Shown one piece after another: positions 42,485-51,252 of a stretch of 64,000 nt of DNA. The notes under the pieces were generated by a model. It saw nothing but the letters and a program-made list of their open reading frames with translations, searched no databases and had not been told where the DNA came from. The position numbers and the translations under genes were made by a program. Origin of the DNA: CAWAHD01 sp963781785 (lineage in GTDB: Bacteria > Planctomycetota > Planctomycetia > Isosphaerales > Isosphaeraceae); NCBI GenBank assembly GCA_963781785.1, contig CAWAHD010000005.1:310001-374000 (forward strand). Reading direction: 5' to 3'. Each line of letters starts with the position of its first letter. The first letter of the stretch is position 1.

Positions 42485-42655
42485 CGCGGTATCAGCCTTT
42501 GGGGCTTCGCGGTGTCAGCCTTTGTTTTTGGTTTTTTGGTTGGGGCTTCGCGGTGTCAGCCTTTGTTTTTGGTTTTTTGGTTGACACCTGGGGCTTCGCG
42601 ATGTCAGCCTTTGTTTTTGGTTGACACCTGGTTTCCTGACCTCTAACCTTCCGGA
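42485..42655. repeat. REP hairpin cluster upstream of truncated RAYT
   Basis: Three or four units of CTTCGCGGTGTCAGCC followed by T-rich TTTGTTTTTGG. The last is paired with GGTTGACACC; GGTGTCAGCC and GGTTGACACC form a 10-bp stem (one G-T pair) around a T-rich loop. This cluster precedes every RAYT start in the window. Confidence 0.8.
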
Positions 42656-42823
42656 ATGCCACGAAGACTGCCGATCGAGTTCGAAGGTGCCATCTATCAC
42701 GTTATGTCGCGGGGGAATGCCCGCCAGAAGATCGTCCGCGATGACGCGGACAGACTCCGACTGATCGATGGACTCGAGCAATCCGTCGTCCGACATGACT
42801 GGGTTCGGGGGACACCATGCTGA
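42656..42823 (+). pseudogene. RAYT transposase, truncated after ~48 codons
   Basis: MPRRLPIEFEGAIYHVMSRG to LEQSVVRHDW matches the N-terminus of the full copies, then it joins an unrelated GGGGACACCATGCTGAATT segment and stops. The HUH motif is lost. Confidence 0.85.
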
Positions 42824-42964
42824 ATTCGAGGCCTTGATCGCAGAATTCCTGAAGGAAAACGGGGGACTCGGGGCAAACTCCTTCTCGGCGGATGTTGGTT
42901 CGGGGCATTGTCCAGATTCCTTTCACGTCAGCGGCCGGCTTGGTCCGGGTGCCACGCACCAGGT

Positions 42965-43247
42965 TTAAGGAATCTTATCCCAAATCTGGGCGTCGATTCC
43001 GGGGAAGCGGTTCAAGTGCGCCAAGTTCGTCGTCGCGATGGTGACCGTGTCGCCTGGGTGGCAGGCGAGCGCCGCTTGGCCAGCAAGGATGGCATCGGCA
43101 TCGAGAGCGTCGGGCGACGCCGTGGGGATGCGCGACTGTCCAAGGAATGCCCAGAACTCCGCGGCCTTGATGATTGCGTCGGTCGTCAGGACCAAGTGGT
43201 CAAAGCCGCTCTGGGGATCGAGAGCGTAATCGAGACATCGAGCCGGA
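42965..43247 (-). pseudogene. PIN-domain (VapC-like) toxin, C-terminal fragment
   Basis: Paralogue of 26165-26455. CLDYALDPQSGFDHLVLTTD, FWAFLGQSRIPTASPDALDA and TIATTNLAHLNRFPGIDAQI, with its own stop at 42965. The first catalytic half is missing at the same codon as in the other copy. Confidence 0.65.
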
Positions 43248-43263
43248 GTGATATAGTCTCGGA

Positions 43264-43777
43264 ATGCGCAATCCGTTCCAACGCATCCGCGATTTCTTTC
43301 GCAACCCGGCCATGACCGGCACGCCGCCATCGAAGCGGTCCATGTGGCATGACCCGGCGGAACACGCCAGGGATTTCGCCGAGCGGTATGCCGAACCGAT
43401 GAATTACCATGTCGAGAACCGGATGATGGAGCTCGGGATCCCTACCGACCGGATCGGCGCGGAAATACGGCTACCCGCACCGCGCTTTCTGGCCGGAGGA
43501 GACGACCGGTGGCGGCAACGTAGCCGGCAGACGGCTCACCGTCGACTCGGGCGTGTTCAACAGCGAATTGATGGGCAACCGTCCCAAAGCGGGGGCGGTC
43601 TGGGCAAAATCGAGGCTCCGCGATAGGATCGACGCTGTCGTCGCCCATGAGGACGCCGAGAGCCTGACCGGCGACCATGACCTCGCCGAGGCCATGGCCC
43701 CAAACACGACGCTCCCGATCACAGATGGGGCGCGGCACATTCTTCGAGCGATCAGGGGGAAACCCCGGGAGCGGTGA
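43264..43777 (+). CDS. Uncharacterised AHExxE-motif protein, one frameshift
   Basis: MRNPFQRIRDFFRNPAMTGT, then DPAEHARDFAERYAEPM; after a +1 break near 43465, KYGYPHRAFWPEETTGGGNV, LTVDSGVFNSELMGNRP and RLRDRIDAVVAHEDAESLTG. About 170 aa. The motif VAHEDAE and the VDSG and LRDRIDA blocks recur in a paralogue at 54271. The HExxE arrangement hints at a metal-dependent enzyme, but this is unproven. The next gene follows after one base and is probably cotranslated. Confidence 0.6.
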
Positions 43778-43778
43778 C

Positions 43779-44081
43779 GTGATCCACTACCTGACGGTTG
43801 GGCACCTCGACCCGGAAGCGCTCCGTGAATGCGCAGCCGTGGCGACCAGGCCGCTCGACGAGACGGCGGTCCGCCGAGTGCTGGCCGAGTTCCCCGACAT
43901 CAAAGCTGAACAGAAGGATGGCTACATGGTCCTTCCGTGGCACGGTCTCGGGCCGGTGGGCTTGAGCGAGGCGTTCGCCCTCCGGCTGCACGAACTGACC
44001 GGCTGTCTGATCGCCGACCGGCGCAATGGGCGTCTCGTCGAGCCGGAGGCCTTGTCGGGGAAGACGAGGACGGCGGTTTAG
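43779..44081 (+). CDS. Small partner protein of the AHExxE gene
   Basis: 100 aa from GTG 43779, one base after the upstream TGA and preceded by CCGGGAGCGG. VIHYLTVGHLDPEALRECAA, VRRVLAEFPDIKAEQKDGYM and EAFALRLHELTGCLIADRRN. Not recognised. The tight coupling suggests a toxin-immunity or enzyme-inhibitor pair; the paralogue at 54271 lacks it. Confidence 0.6.
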   Translation: MIHYLTVGHLDPEALRECAAVATRPLDETAVRRVLAEFPDIKAEQKDGYMVLPWHGLGPVGLSEAFALRLHELTGCLIADRRNGRLVEPEALSGKTRTAV

Positions 44082-44134
44082 GAGTTGCTGCGAACCACGT
44101 GCCGATGTCCGTTCGCCGTGAGCCGACGTGGTGA

Positions 44135-44214
44135 TGTTCGGCGGCTTCGCGGTGTCAGCCGTTGTTTTTGGGTTTTTGGTTGACACCCGGTTTTCTGACC
44201 TCTAACCTTCCGAA
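44135..44214. repeat. REP hairpin upstream of full RAYT copy 1
   Basis: GGCGGCTTCGCGGTGTCAGC, then a T-rich stretch and GGTTGACACC, then a conserved TCTGACCTCTAACCTTCCGA leader up to the ATG. The 10-bp stem described for the REP unit can form here. Confidence 0.8.
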
Positions 44215-45267
44215 ATGCCACGAAGACTGCGGATCGAGTTCGAAGGTGCCATCTATCACGTGATGTCGCGGGGGAATGCCCGCCAGAAGATCGTCCGCGA
44301 TGACGCGGACAGACGCCGCCTGATCGATGGACTCGAGCAATCCGTCGTCCGACATGGCTGGCAGTTGCTGTCTTACGTCGTCATGGGAAATCACCTTCAT
44401 CTCATGGTGAAGACACCGCGCCCGAACCTCGGTGCAGGGATGCAGAGCTTTCTCTCAGGCTATGCGATCTGGGCCGGGCGGCGTTGGCGGCGACCGGGCC
44501 ACCTGTTCCAGGGGCGGTACCGCGCCGAGATGATCGAGGATGAAAGCTATTACTGGACCGTCAGCCGCTACATTCATCTCAACCCGGTGCGTGCGGGTTT
44601 GGTGCTGCGTCCTGAGCAGTGGGAGTGGTCGAGCTACCCAGGCTATCGCGACGCCCGTCGGGCGCAAGCATGGGTTGCACATGATGAATTGCTGGCCGCG
44701 TGGCAGGGCGATCACGGAGGTCGAGATGCACGACAGGCGTACGCCCGATTCGTGGAGCGCGGCCTGGACGATTCGCCCCCATCGCCGTTTCGCGATGCCT
44801 TTGGCGGGTGGGTTCTGGGCTCCGAGCGATTCCTGGCGCGACTGCGAAGCCTCGCCAGTTTGATCCATTCCAATCCTCCGGTCGCCGAGGCACGACAGCT
44901 CTCCGGGCTCGACCCGAAACGGATCCTCGCCGCTGTCACGGCTTTCTACGGCCTGGACGACGCAGGGCTGTCGCGCCGCCACGACCCCCATCTGGCGCGG
45001 GCGGTCGCGGCCTGGCTCTGCCGCCGGCACACCGAGGCGTCACTGCGCGAGCTCGCCGCCTGGTTCGGACTTTCGCGTCCCGACAGCGTCCCCAACCTCA
45101 CGCGTCGAATCGACACGCGGCTACACGCATCCCCCGAGCTCTCCAACGATCTCGCTGAGATCCTCAAACGGGCGAGTTCACCAGACGCCGACGTCCATCA
45201 AAACAACGCGAAACGTACAGAGGCTCCGCGGAAAGCGGCACGGTCGAAAACGAAAAACAAAGGCTGA
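44215..45267 (+). CDS. REP-associated tyrosine transposase with DnaA-like C-terminal domain (copy 1)
   Basis: 350 aa. The HUH nuclease motif is HLH at 60-62 (VVMGNHLHLMVKTP). The conserved GHLFQGRYRA and SRYIHLNPVRAGLV segments follow, the latter with a candidate catalytic Tyr at 119. Residues ~235-305 (DPKRILAAVTAFYGL, then LARAVAAWLCRRHTEASLRE) look like the DnaA C-terminal DNA-binding domain fused to the transposase. The last residues SKTKNKG and the TGA stop are encoded by REP sequence. The 350-aa sequence is identical to the copy at 56175, so duplication was recent. RAYTs nick and join single-stranded DNA at REP hairpins. Confidence 0.9.
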   Translation: MPRRLRIEFEGAIYHVMSRGNARQKIVRDDADRRRLIDGLEQSVVRHGWQLLSYVVMGNHLHLMVKTPRPNLGAGMQSFLSGYAIWAGRRWRRPGHLFQGRYRAEMIEDESYYWTVSRYIHLNPVRAGLVLRPEQWEWSSYPGYRDARRAQAWVAHDELLAAWQGDHGGRDARQAYARFVERGLDDSPPSPFRDAFGGWVLGSERFLARLRSLASLIHSNPPVAEARQLSGLDPKRILAAVTAFYGLDDAGLSRRHDPHLARAVAAWLCRRHTEASLRELAAWFGLSRPDSVPNLTRRIDTRLHASPELSNDLAEILKRASSPDADVHQNNAKRTEAPRKAARSKTKNKG

Positions 45268-45475
45268 TAGCGCGGTCGAACAAGGCTGACAACGTGAACG
45301 CAACGAAGGCTCCGCTGAAATCGGCGCGGTCGAAAACCAAAAACAAAGGCTGACACCGCGAACACCGCGTGACACCGAAGGCTGACACCGCGAACACCGC
45401 GTGACACCGGACACCGCGAAACCGCCAGACACCGCGAAGCCGCCAAGGCTGACACCGCGAAGCCGCCATTCGTGT
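45268..45475. repeat. REP array downstream of RAYT copy 1
   Basis: About seven degenerate units with the core TGACACCGCGAA, several ending in AGCCGCC, interspersed with AACCAAAAACAAAGGC. Orientation is opposite to the upstream hairpin, so the gene is flanked by inverted REP sequences. Confidence 0.85.
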
Positions 45476-45490
45476 TGAATAGGATCGCCG

Positions 45491-46294
45491 CTATTCCTTC
45501 GTGAGTTTCCTCGTCTTTAGCCACAGGACGTACGATGCCGTGAACGAACCGCCGACCGAGACAATTCCATTGATCGAGGCGACAACGATGGCCATCTTCG
45601 ACCCGCTGTAATAGAAGGAGAGGAACGCCGCGAGTGTGGCGAAGAACGTAAGCCCGCACAGGGCTGCGGTGAATACGAACAGGAGTTTGTAGAAGAGTCG
45701 ATGCACCGCGAAACTCGACGAATACCGGAACATTGCGCGAACGATGGGAGACGCCATCGGGCTTTCCCAGTGGAGATTGAATCGATTGTTCAGCGTGGTA
45801 AACCCCGCTTCGTCGCTCCCTCTGCCACGGACGTCCTTAAATGGTACGAATCGGCCTTCGAGGAATTCGTGGTTGCACTCGGGTTTCGAATTGAACTCGA
45901 TATAGAACGTGGAACCGACCTTTTTCTTTAAGAGTATGAAGTAAGAACCTTGGTTTGGCATGGACTTGATTTCGGTCTCATCCGTCAAGAATCTGCCCAG
46001 TGCACGAGCTGCCAGCGCGTCGATCTCATCCCCCACATCAACAATCAAGCGGATCGCGCAACCCCTATCCTTTGAGGATTTCAAGAGCTTGCAGACCTTT
46101 TCAAAACACTGCGCACCCTCCGAGTGGTAGCCGAAGAACGTTGACGTGGAGCAGAAATCGAGCCAATCACCCTTCTCCGCGCACCGGATCATTTCGCAGA
46201 TGTGGTCGTAAACTTTCTCGTCGCCAACTTCCGGCAGATTGGGCAGCTTCGGGGAACGACTTTGCGAGGAACCAGCTTCACCAGTTTGGACCAT
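45491..46294 (-). CDS. Membrane protein with large soluble N-terminal domain, partner of the AsxRS-like gene
   Basis: 267 aa. ATG 46294 is preceded by GAGGAG. Residues ~30-190 form a soluble domain (DFCSTSTFFGYHSEGAQCFE, IRLIVDVGDEIDALAARALG) vaguely like a phospholipase-D-fold half domain but without an HKD motif. Two hydrophobic helices follow (LFYKLLFVFTAALCGLTFFA, and MAIVVASINGIVSVGGSF), then a short charged tail. It lies 45 bp downstream of the aminoacyl-tRNA-synthetase-like gene on the same strand, so it is likely in the same operon. Function unknown. Confidence 0.65.
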   Translation of the reverse strand: MVQTGEAGSSQSRSPKLPNLPEVGDEKVYDHICEMIRCAEKGDWLDFCSTSTFFGYHSEGAQCFEKVCKLLKSSKDRGCAIRLIVDVGDEIDALAARALGRFLTDETEIKSMPNQGSYFILLKKKVGSTFYIEFNSKPECNHEFLEGRFVPFKDVRGRGSDEAGFTTLNNRFNLHWESPMASPIVRAMFRYSSSFAVHRLFYKLLFVFTAALCGLTFFATLAAFLSFYYSGSKMAIVVASINGIVSVGGSFTASYVLWLKTRKLTKE

Positions 46295-46339
46295 CTCTTT
46301 TGTCTCCTCGTCGAGAACATCGATTGTTATGCGACTTCG

Positions 46340-47220
46340 TCACGGGTCAAGCAACTCCCGGTTTCTAGGGAAGATTGTGCAGTTCCGAATGTCGGACGTG
46401 TCAGTCAGGAAGCCGACGACACGCTCAAGCCCCAAGCCGAATCCGGCACGAGGGATGACATTGTCTTCGTCCCAGAGCGAGAGATACGAATCAAAATCAG
46501 ACGCGCCGGCGCCCATCTGTTCGAAGGCGCGGAACATCGGTGAGCGAGCGATGTTCCTTTTGAGCCTGGCGATGTTCTCCTCGCGCACGGCGCCTCCCGT
46601 CACTTCCCCAAACGGAGGCAAGAGCAGGTCGACGTTTTGGACTGTCCGACCGTTCTCCGACCACTTCATGTTGAAATATTTGATTTCGATCGGGTAATGC
46701 GTAACAAACATCGGTTGGCCATCGTTCGATTCCAAGAGGCGTAACTCGTCGGATGGCCGGATGTCGTCTCCGTACGCAATCTCGACGCCCAGTTTCGTTA
46801 GGATCGCGATTGCTTCTTCGTACGTCATCCGGCGGAAGGGCAGGCGGAGTTCGCCGAGCCTGGCGTCAGAAGCGACCCTGCGTGCTACAGGGTTGTCTCG
46901 GACGCACCCGACGAGGCAGGTGATCAACGCTTCTTCCAAGTCCATCAACTGGTCGAGCGTGCAATGTGGCGCTTCGCACTCGACCAGCGTGAACTCAGTC
47001 AGGTGGCGATCATCGACTTTTGGCTCCGCTCGGAAGCTTCGCGTGATCGTCCAGACCGGCTCCCCGGTCACGATCGTCACGTACTCCAACTGGATCTGCG
47101 AGGTTTGGACTAGGAACGCCGAACCATCAAAGTACGGCAATTTGAACAGACTGAGTGGATCATCACACGACCCGCTCGCCGACGTGATGGAGGAAGTCGT
47201 AATCTGTCGGAAGCGCCGAC
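46340..47220 (-). pseudogene. Class II AsnRS-like catalytic core, 3' part (split by IS21)
   Basis: Encodes the main body of a stand-alone class II aminoacyl-tRNA-synthetase fold: motif 2 (TITRSFRAEP, then RHLTEFTLVECE) and motif 3 (AGFGLGLERVVGFLTDTSDI), with FGEVTGGAVREENIARLKRN between them as in asparaginyl-tRNA synthetases. There is no N-terminal anticodon-binding domain. The 5' part lies at 52788-52863, beyond the IS21 insertion. Joined, the two parts give 957 nt, a 318-aa frame without a stop. Such cores act in amino-acid biosynthesis or peptide modification (AsnA-like, AsxRS paralogues). Disrupted, therefore probably inactive. Confidence 0.8.
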
Positions 47221-47289
47221 TGATCAGCGACAATTAGAATTCCCCATGACGACAACTAGAATTCCCCACCGCATCCCTTCGAACGACAA

Positions 47290-48697
47290 TTAGTACGACA
47301 GCGCTACTTGCTGAATTACGGGGGAACGCAGCAGGCCAAATCCGCCAGGAGAATCCCCATTCGCCTGAGCCGCGATAGCCTCGTCTTCGTGTGCGACTTT
47401 CGGGCGCGCCGGTTCTGATCCTGAGTTTGGTGAAGATTGTTCGACGCCTTTTCGAGTCGTTCGGTGCGGGCGCGCTTCGGCAAAGGCAGCACATCGACTA
47501 GCACGTTCGCAGCGGTTCGGACCTGGCACAATGTGATCTCTAGGTTTTTCCCCCCGGAGCCGCTCGGTTTGGCGGGCGAGGAAGAGGTGGCTTACTTGAG
47601 TCACACTCAAATGTCTCATGATTGAATGATATTTTCGGACCTCGAAGTGACTCAGTCCGAGTTCGTCCTTCTCGTCCTCCAAGGTACGCTCAACGGGCCA
47701 CCGCGCAAATGCCACGTGGACGATCGACTCCAGCGGAGTCCCTGGGCTTGCATTGGACAGGAAGTACTTGACCTCGCCGGGGTCCAGCACATTGCGGGCG
47801 TATATGAGCCAGTAGGGCCCCAGAATGCGGCCGTCTCGCGAGAGCCAGATCGGAGCGTGCTTGACCTCCCACACCATCGGCCCTTTGTCGGTGTCTTTCA
47901 CGTAGACCCGCTGCCAGGGCTGCCGCATCATGGGAATGGAAAACGAGCACAAGTTCTCGACCGTGCTCAATTGGGCACGGGGCTTTTGTTGGGGATCGTA
48001 CAACCAACCTCGGAAACTCTTGCGAACTTCAGCGACGTAACGCTGGTGCCGTGCCTCCAAGCCAGCGAGGAACTCGCCCGGGATCGAATACCATTCATCG
48101 AACGTGAGCCAGCCGAAAACCACGTTGTTGCCAAGCGCGGTCGAGTAGTTCCAAAGCGATTTGCCACTTGGGCCGGTAGGTCAGCTCGGCCGGGATATCA
48201 GCCTCCTTACGACGCGCGGGATCGTCCCAGCCGTTTTCGGGAAGGAATAGTGCGCTATCGAGCATCGTCCGGAACCGAGTATCGTAGGTCGTGTAGGCAA
48301 GATGAACAGTGACCACGCAGTTGTCGATTTTGCCGGTGTTGCCACACCATTGCCTCTGGACACACGCCGTTTTGTTGCCTGACTTGGGATGTCCCGAGTC
48401 ATCCAGGATACCAATGGCATGAGGGTCGGCATGGTCCCGTGCTACGATCATCTGGACGCGGTCGCGCATCAGAGCATGGTCCCAGTCGGACCAACTGAGG
48501 AACTCTTGCAAAGTCCGCCGCGGCGTACCGCTGAAATCTGCGATCGGCTGCACGCTCTTACGCGGCAAATCGGCGAGCTGGCCACGCACGTAGCTGGCCA
48601 AGTGGCCACGGGGTTCCGAACGTGCAAAACAGTCGTCAAACTCGTCGAGGAAGTCGGCGAGCTGCGACCCCAATGACAGGATCTGTCGTGGAGTCAT
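47290..48697 (-). pseudogene. IS701-type transposase, frameshifted copy
   Basis: Nearly identical to the intact copy at 51337-52743 but lacks two bases near 48133 (GCGCTTGG instead of GCGCACTTGG), which splits the frame into 48095-48697 and 47290-48123. One further 1-base difference lies upstream of the start codon. Confidence 0.9.
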
Positions 48698-48782
48698 CCG
48701 TAACTCCCTGGATCTGAAGTTCCATCAATGAGTTACGGAGAATAGCCGAGATGCCCGATTTTGCCAAGTAGCGCTGTCGTAT
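47294..48782 (-). mobile_element. IS701-type element, copy 1
   Basis: Terminal inverted repeats TACGACAGCGCTACTTG at 47294-47310 and 48766-48782. TTAG target duplications lie on both sides (47290-47293 and 48783-48786). It splits the third left terminal repeat of the IS21 element. Confidence 0.92.
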
Positions 48783-48848
48783 TAGAATTCCCCACCGACG
48801 CCAGTTGATATCAAATTGGTGATTCTCCAACCAGGAGGGAGGATCACC

Positions 48849-50405
48849 ATGGCTGTCACGGATCGACAAGTTAGGCGTTTGCACGCATTGTTGCATTCAC
48901 GGAAGCCGCTATCGGTTGCGGCAATGAGGGTGGACATGGACCGTAAGACCGCACGGAAGTACCGGGACGAGGCGAAGCTCCCCAGCGAGCTGGAGACCTG
49001 GCCGCGAACATGGCGCACTCGAGAAGACCCCTTCGCAGACGTCTGGGAGGAGGTGCGTGAGCAACTGGAACTCAGCCCCGGCTTGCAGGCGAAAATCTTG
49101 TTCGAGTGGCTTCAACGCCGCTACCCGGGTCGATTCGCAGACGGTCAACTGCGCACGCTTCAACGTCGAGTGCGTCAGTGGGAAGCAATCTCTGGTCCAC
49201 CCAAGGAGGTCTTCTTCGCACAGACTCATCATCCTGGCCGGTTGGGTGCGTCCGATTTCACCCATATGACAAGCTTGGCCGTGACTCTCGGCGGCCAGCC
49301 GTTCGATCACATGGTTTATCATTTCGTTCTGACCTACTCGAACTGGGAGACGGCCTCGATCTGTTTCTCCGAGAGCTTCGAGAGCCTAAGCGACGGGTTG
49401 CAGCATGCCCTGTGGGAGGTGGGCGGCTCGCCCCAGCGGCACCGAACCGACCGAATGAGCTTGGCCGTAAACAACGCTTCTAGCGCTAAGGAGTTCACCG
49501 GGCGGTACCAGGCGCTGATGGACCACTACGGCCTGGAGATGGAGAAGATCAACGCACGCCAGGCTCACGAGAACGGGGACGCCGAGCAGAGCCATTACCG
49601 CTTCAAGGAGGCTGTGGACCAGGCCCTGCTTCTACGTGGCAACCGTGACTTCATGGACCGCGCGGCTTACGCTCGATTCCTACGGGAGATCCTAGACCAG
49701 CGCAATGCCGGCCGCCGGTTGCGCTTCGCCGAGGAACAGGCCGTACTGCGTGCGCTTCCCCCAACGCGATTAGAGAGCTACAAGCGGGCGCGGGTTCGAG
49801 TCTATCCCGGGAGCATCATTCATGTGGACCGCAACGTCTATTCGGTAGACAGCCGTTTGATCGACGAGCGGGTAGACGTCCGGCTCTACGCCGACGAGTT
49901 GGAAGTGTGGTTTGCCGGCAAGGTCGTCGAACGGCTTCCACGCCTTCGCGGGCAGCGGAAGCATCGCATCAACTACAGGCACGTGATCGATTGGTTGGTG
50001 CGCAAGCCCGGCGCGTTTGAGAATTATCGGTATCGGGAAGACCTTTTTCCTACGAGCCGGTTTCGAATGGCTTATGACGTGCTGCGCGAGACCGCACCCG
50101 GCCGGGCCTCGCGTGAGTATCTGCAAATCTTGGAGCTGGCGGCCCGGGAGAATGAGTCAATGGTGGACAGCGCCATACGAGCCCTGCTGGAGGAGGGGCA
50201 GGCGATCACTGCGCAGGGGGTGAGGGAACGGATCGGATGCTCCGAGCCCCCCTGTCCGATCACGGAGGTCCGGGTAGAGGCAACTGATCTGTCGAGTTTT
50301 GATATGTTGTTCAATCACAAGGAGGTGTGGGATGGCTTCGCAGACGGAAGTGAAGCAGCGGCTCGTGGAGTGCCTGCGGGAACTTCACCTGCCCACGTTT
50401 CGTGA
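48849..50405 (+). CDS. istA: IS21-family transposase IstA
   Basis: 518 aa from ATG 48849, preceded by AGGAGGGAGGA. An N-terminal HTH (RQVRRLHALLHSRKPLSVAA, MDRKTARKYRDEAKLPSE) is followed by a DDE integrase core: GRLGASDFTHMTS (first Asp), HRTDRMSLAVN (second Asp) and INARQAHENGDAEQSHYRFK (Glu). The C-terminal beta domain includes VYPGSIIHVDRNVYSVDSRL. It ends after the istB start, an overlap typical of IS21 operons. It appears intact. Confidence 0.92.
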   Translation: MAVTDRQVRRLHALLHSRKPLSVAAMRVDMDRKTARKYRDEAKLPSELETWPRTWRTREDPFADVWEEVREQLELSPGLQAKILFEWLQRRYPGRFADGQLRTLQRRVRQWEAISGPPKEVFFAQTHHPGRLGASDFTHMTSLAVTLGGQPFDHMVYHFVLTYSNWETASICFSESFESLSDGLQHALWEVGGSPQRHRTDRMSLAVNNASSAKEFTGRYQALMDHYGLEMEKINARQAHENGDAEQSHYRFKEAVDQALLLRGNRDFMDRAAYARFLREILDQRNAGRRLRFAEEQAVLRALPPTRLESYKRARVRVYPGSIIHVDRNVYSVDSRLIDERVDVRLYADELEVWFAGKVVERLPRLRGQRKHRINYRHVIDWLVRKPGAFENYRYREDLFPTSRFRMAYDVLRETAPGRASREYLQILELAARENESMVDSAIRALLEEGQAITAQGVRERIGCSEPPCPITEVRVEATDLSSFDMLFNHKEVWDGFADGSEAAARGVPAGTSPAHVS

Positions 50406-51109
50406 GAGCTTCGAGGACGTAGCCCGGGCGCGGTCCAAGAATCACTCAGCTACGAGCAGTACCTTGGGGAACTCGCCGAACAGGAGTGTCAGGTCCGGCG
50501 GACGAACCGGATCGAACGTTGGCTGCGGGATTCGGATTTACCGGTCGAGAAGAGCTTGGCCCGGTTCGACATGAAGCGGTTGCCGGCAAAGATCGCCCGG
50601 CAGGTGCGTATGTTGCTGGACGGCGCCTTCGTCGATGCCCGAGAGAACGTGTTGGCTTTTGGACGTTCTGGGAGTGGGAAAACGCACTTGCTGTGCGGGA
50701 TTGCACAAGAGCTAGTGCGTTCGGGCGCAAGGTACTGTTTGGTCCCTGCAGCTTGCTGGTTCAAGACCTGTTGATTGCTAAGCGCGACCTGAAGTTGAGC
50801 CGATACCTGAAACGGCTCTCCAAGTTCGAGGTGCTCATCATCGACGATCTGGGCTACGTCCAACAGAGTCGGGAGGAGATGGAAGTGTTATTCACACTGC
50901 TGGCGGAGCGGTACGAGCGAGGCAGCGTGATGATCACGAGCAATCTGCCGTTCTCGAAATGGGAGAACATTTTCAAGGACCCGATGACCACCGCGGCGGC
51001 GATCGACCGGCTGGTCCACCATAGCGTGATCTTGGAGCTCAACGTTCCCAGCTACCGCTTGGAGCAGGCCAAACAGGTTCAGGAACCCGATTCGTCAGCA
51101 GCGACCTAA
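50332..51109 (+). pseudogene. istB: IS21-family helper ATPase IstB, two frameshifts
   Basis: ATG 50332 with AAGGAGG upstream. MASQTEVKQRLVECLRELHL, then after a break near 50445 SYEQYLGELAEQECQVRRTN and RFDMKRLPAKIARQV, Walker A AFGRSGSGKTHLL, then after a second break near 50735 LIAKRDLKLSRYLKRLSKFE, Walker B VLIIDDLGYVQQ and VMITSNLPFSKWENIF. All DnaA-like AAA+ motifs of IstB are present but spread over three frames. Confidence 0.88.
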
Positions 51110-51252
51110 GAAACCAAGGCCCCGACGTGTCAAAAATGGCAAGCGGGCGGATAACGAATAACGGATGGTAGTTGTCGTCAGGACTAAATCTCACTGGGAA
51201 AACGGTCGAGAAAGGAGCCTGAACAATGGAACAGACGAGTGGGGAATTGTAA

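Noticed and set aside
42809..42960. Small gene after the truncated RAYT
   Set aside because: No ribosome-binding site, no recognisable motif and no conservation with the corresponding region at 53600.
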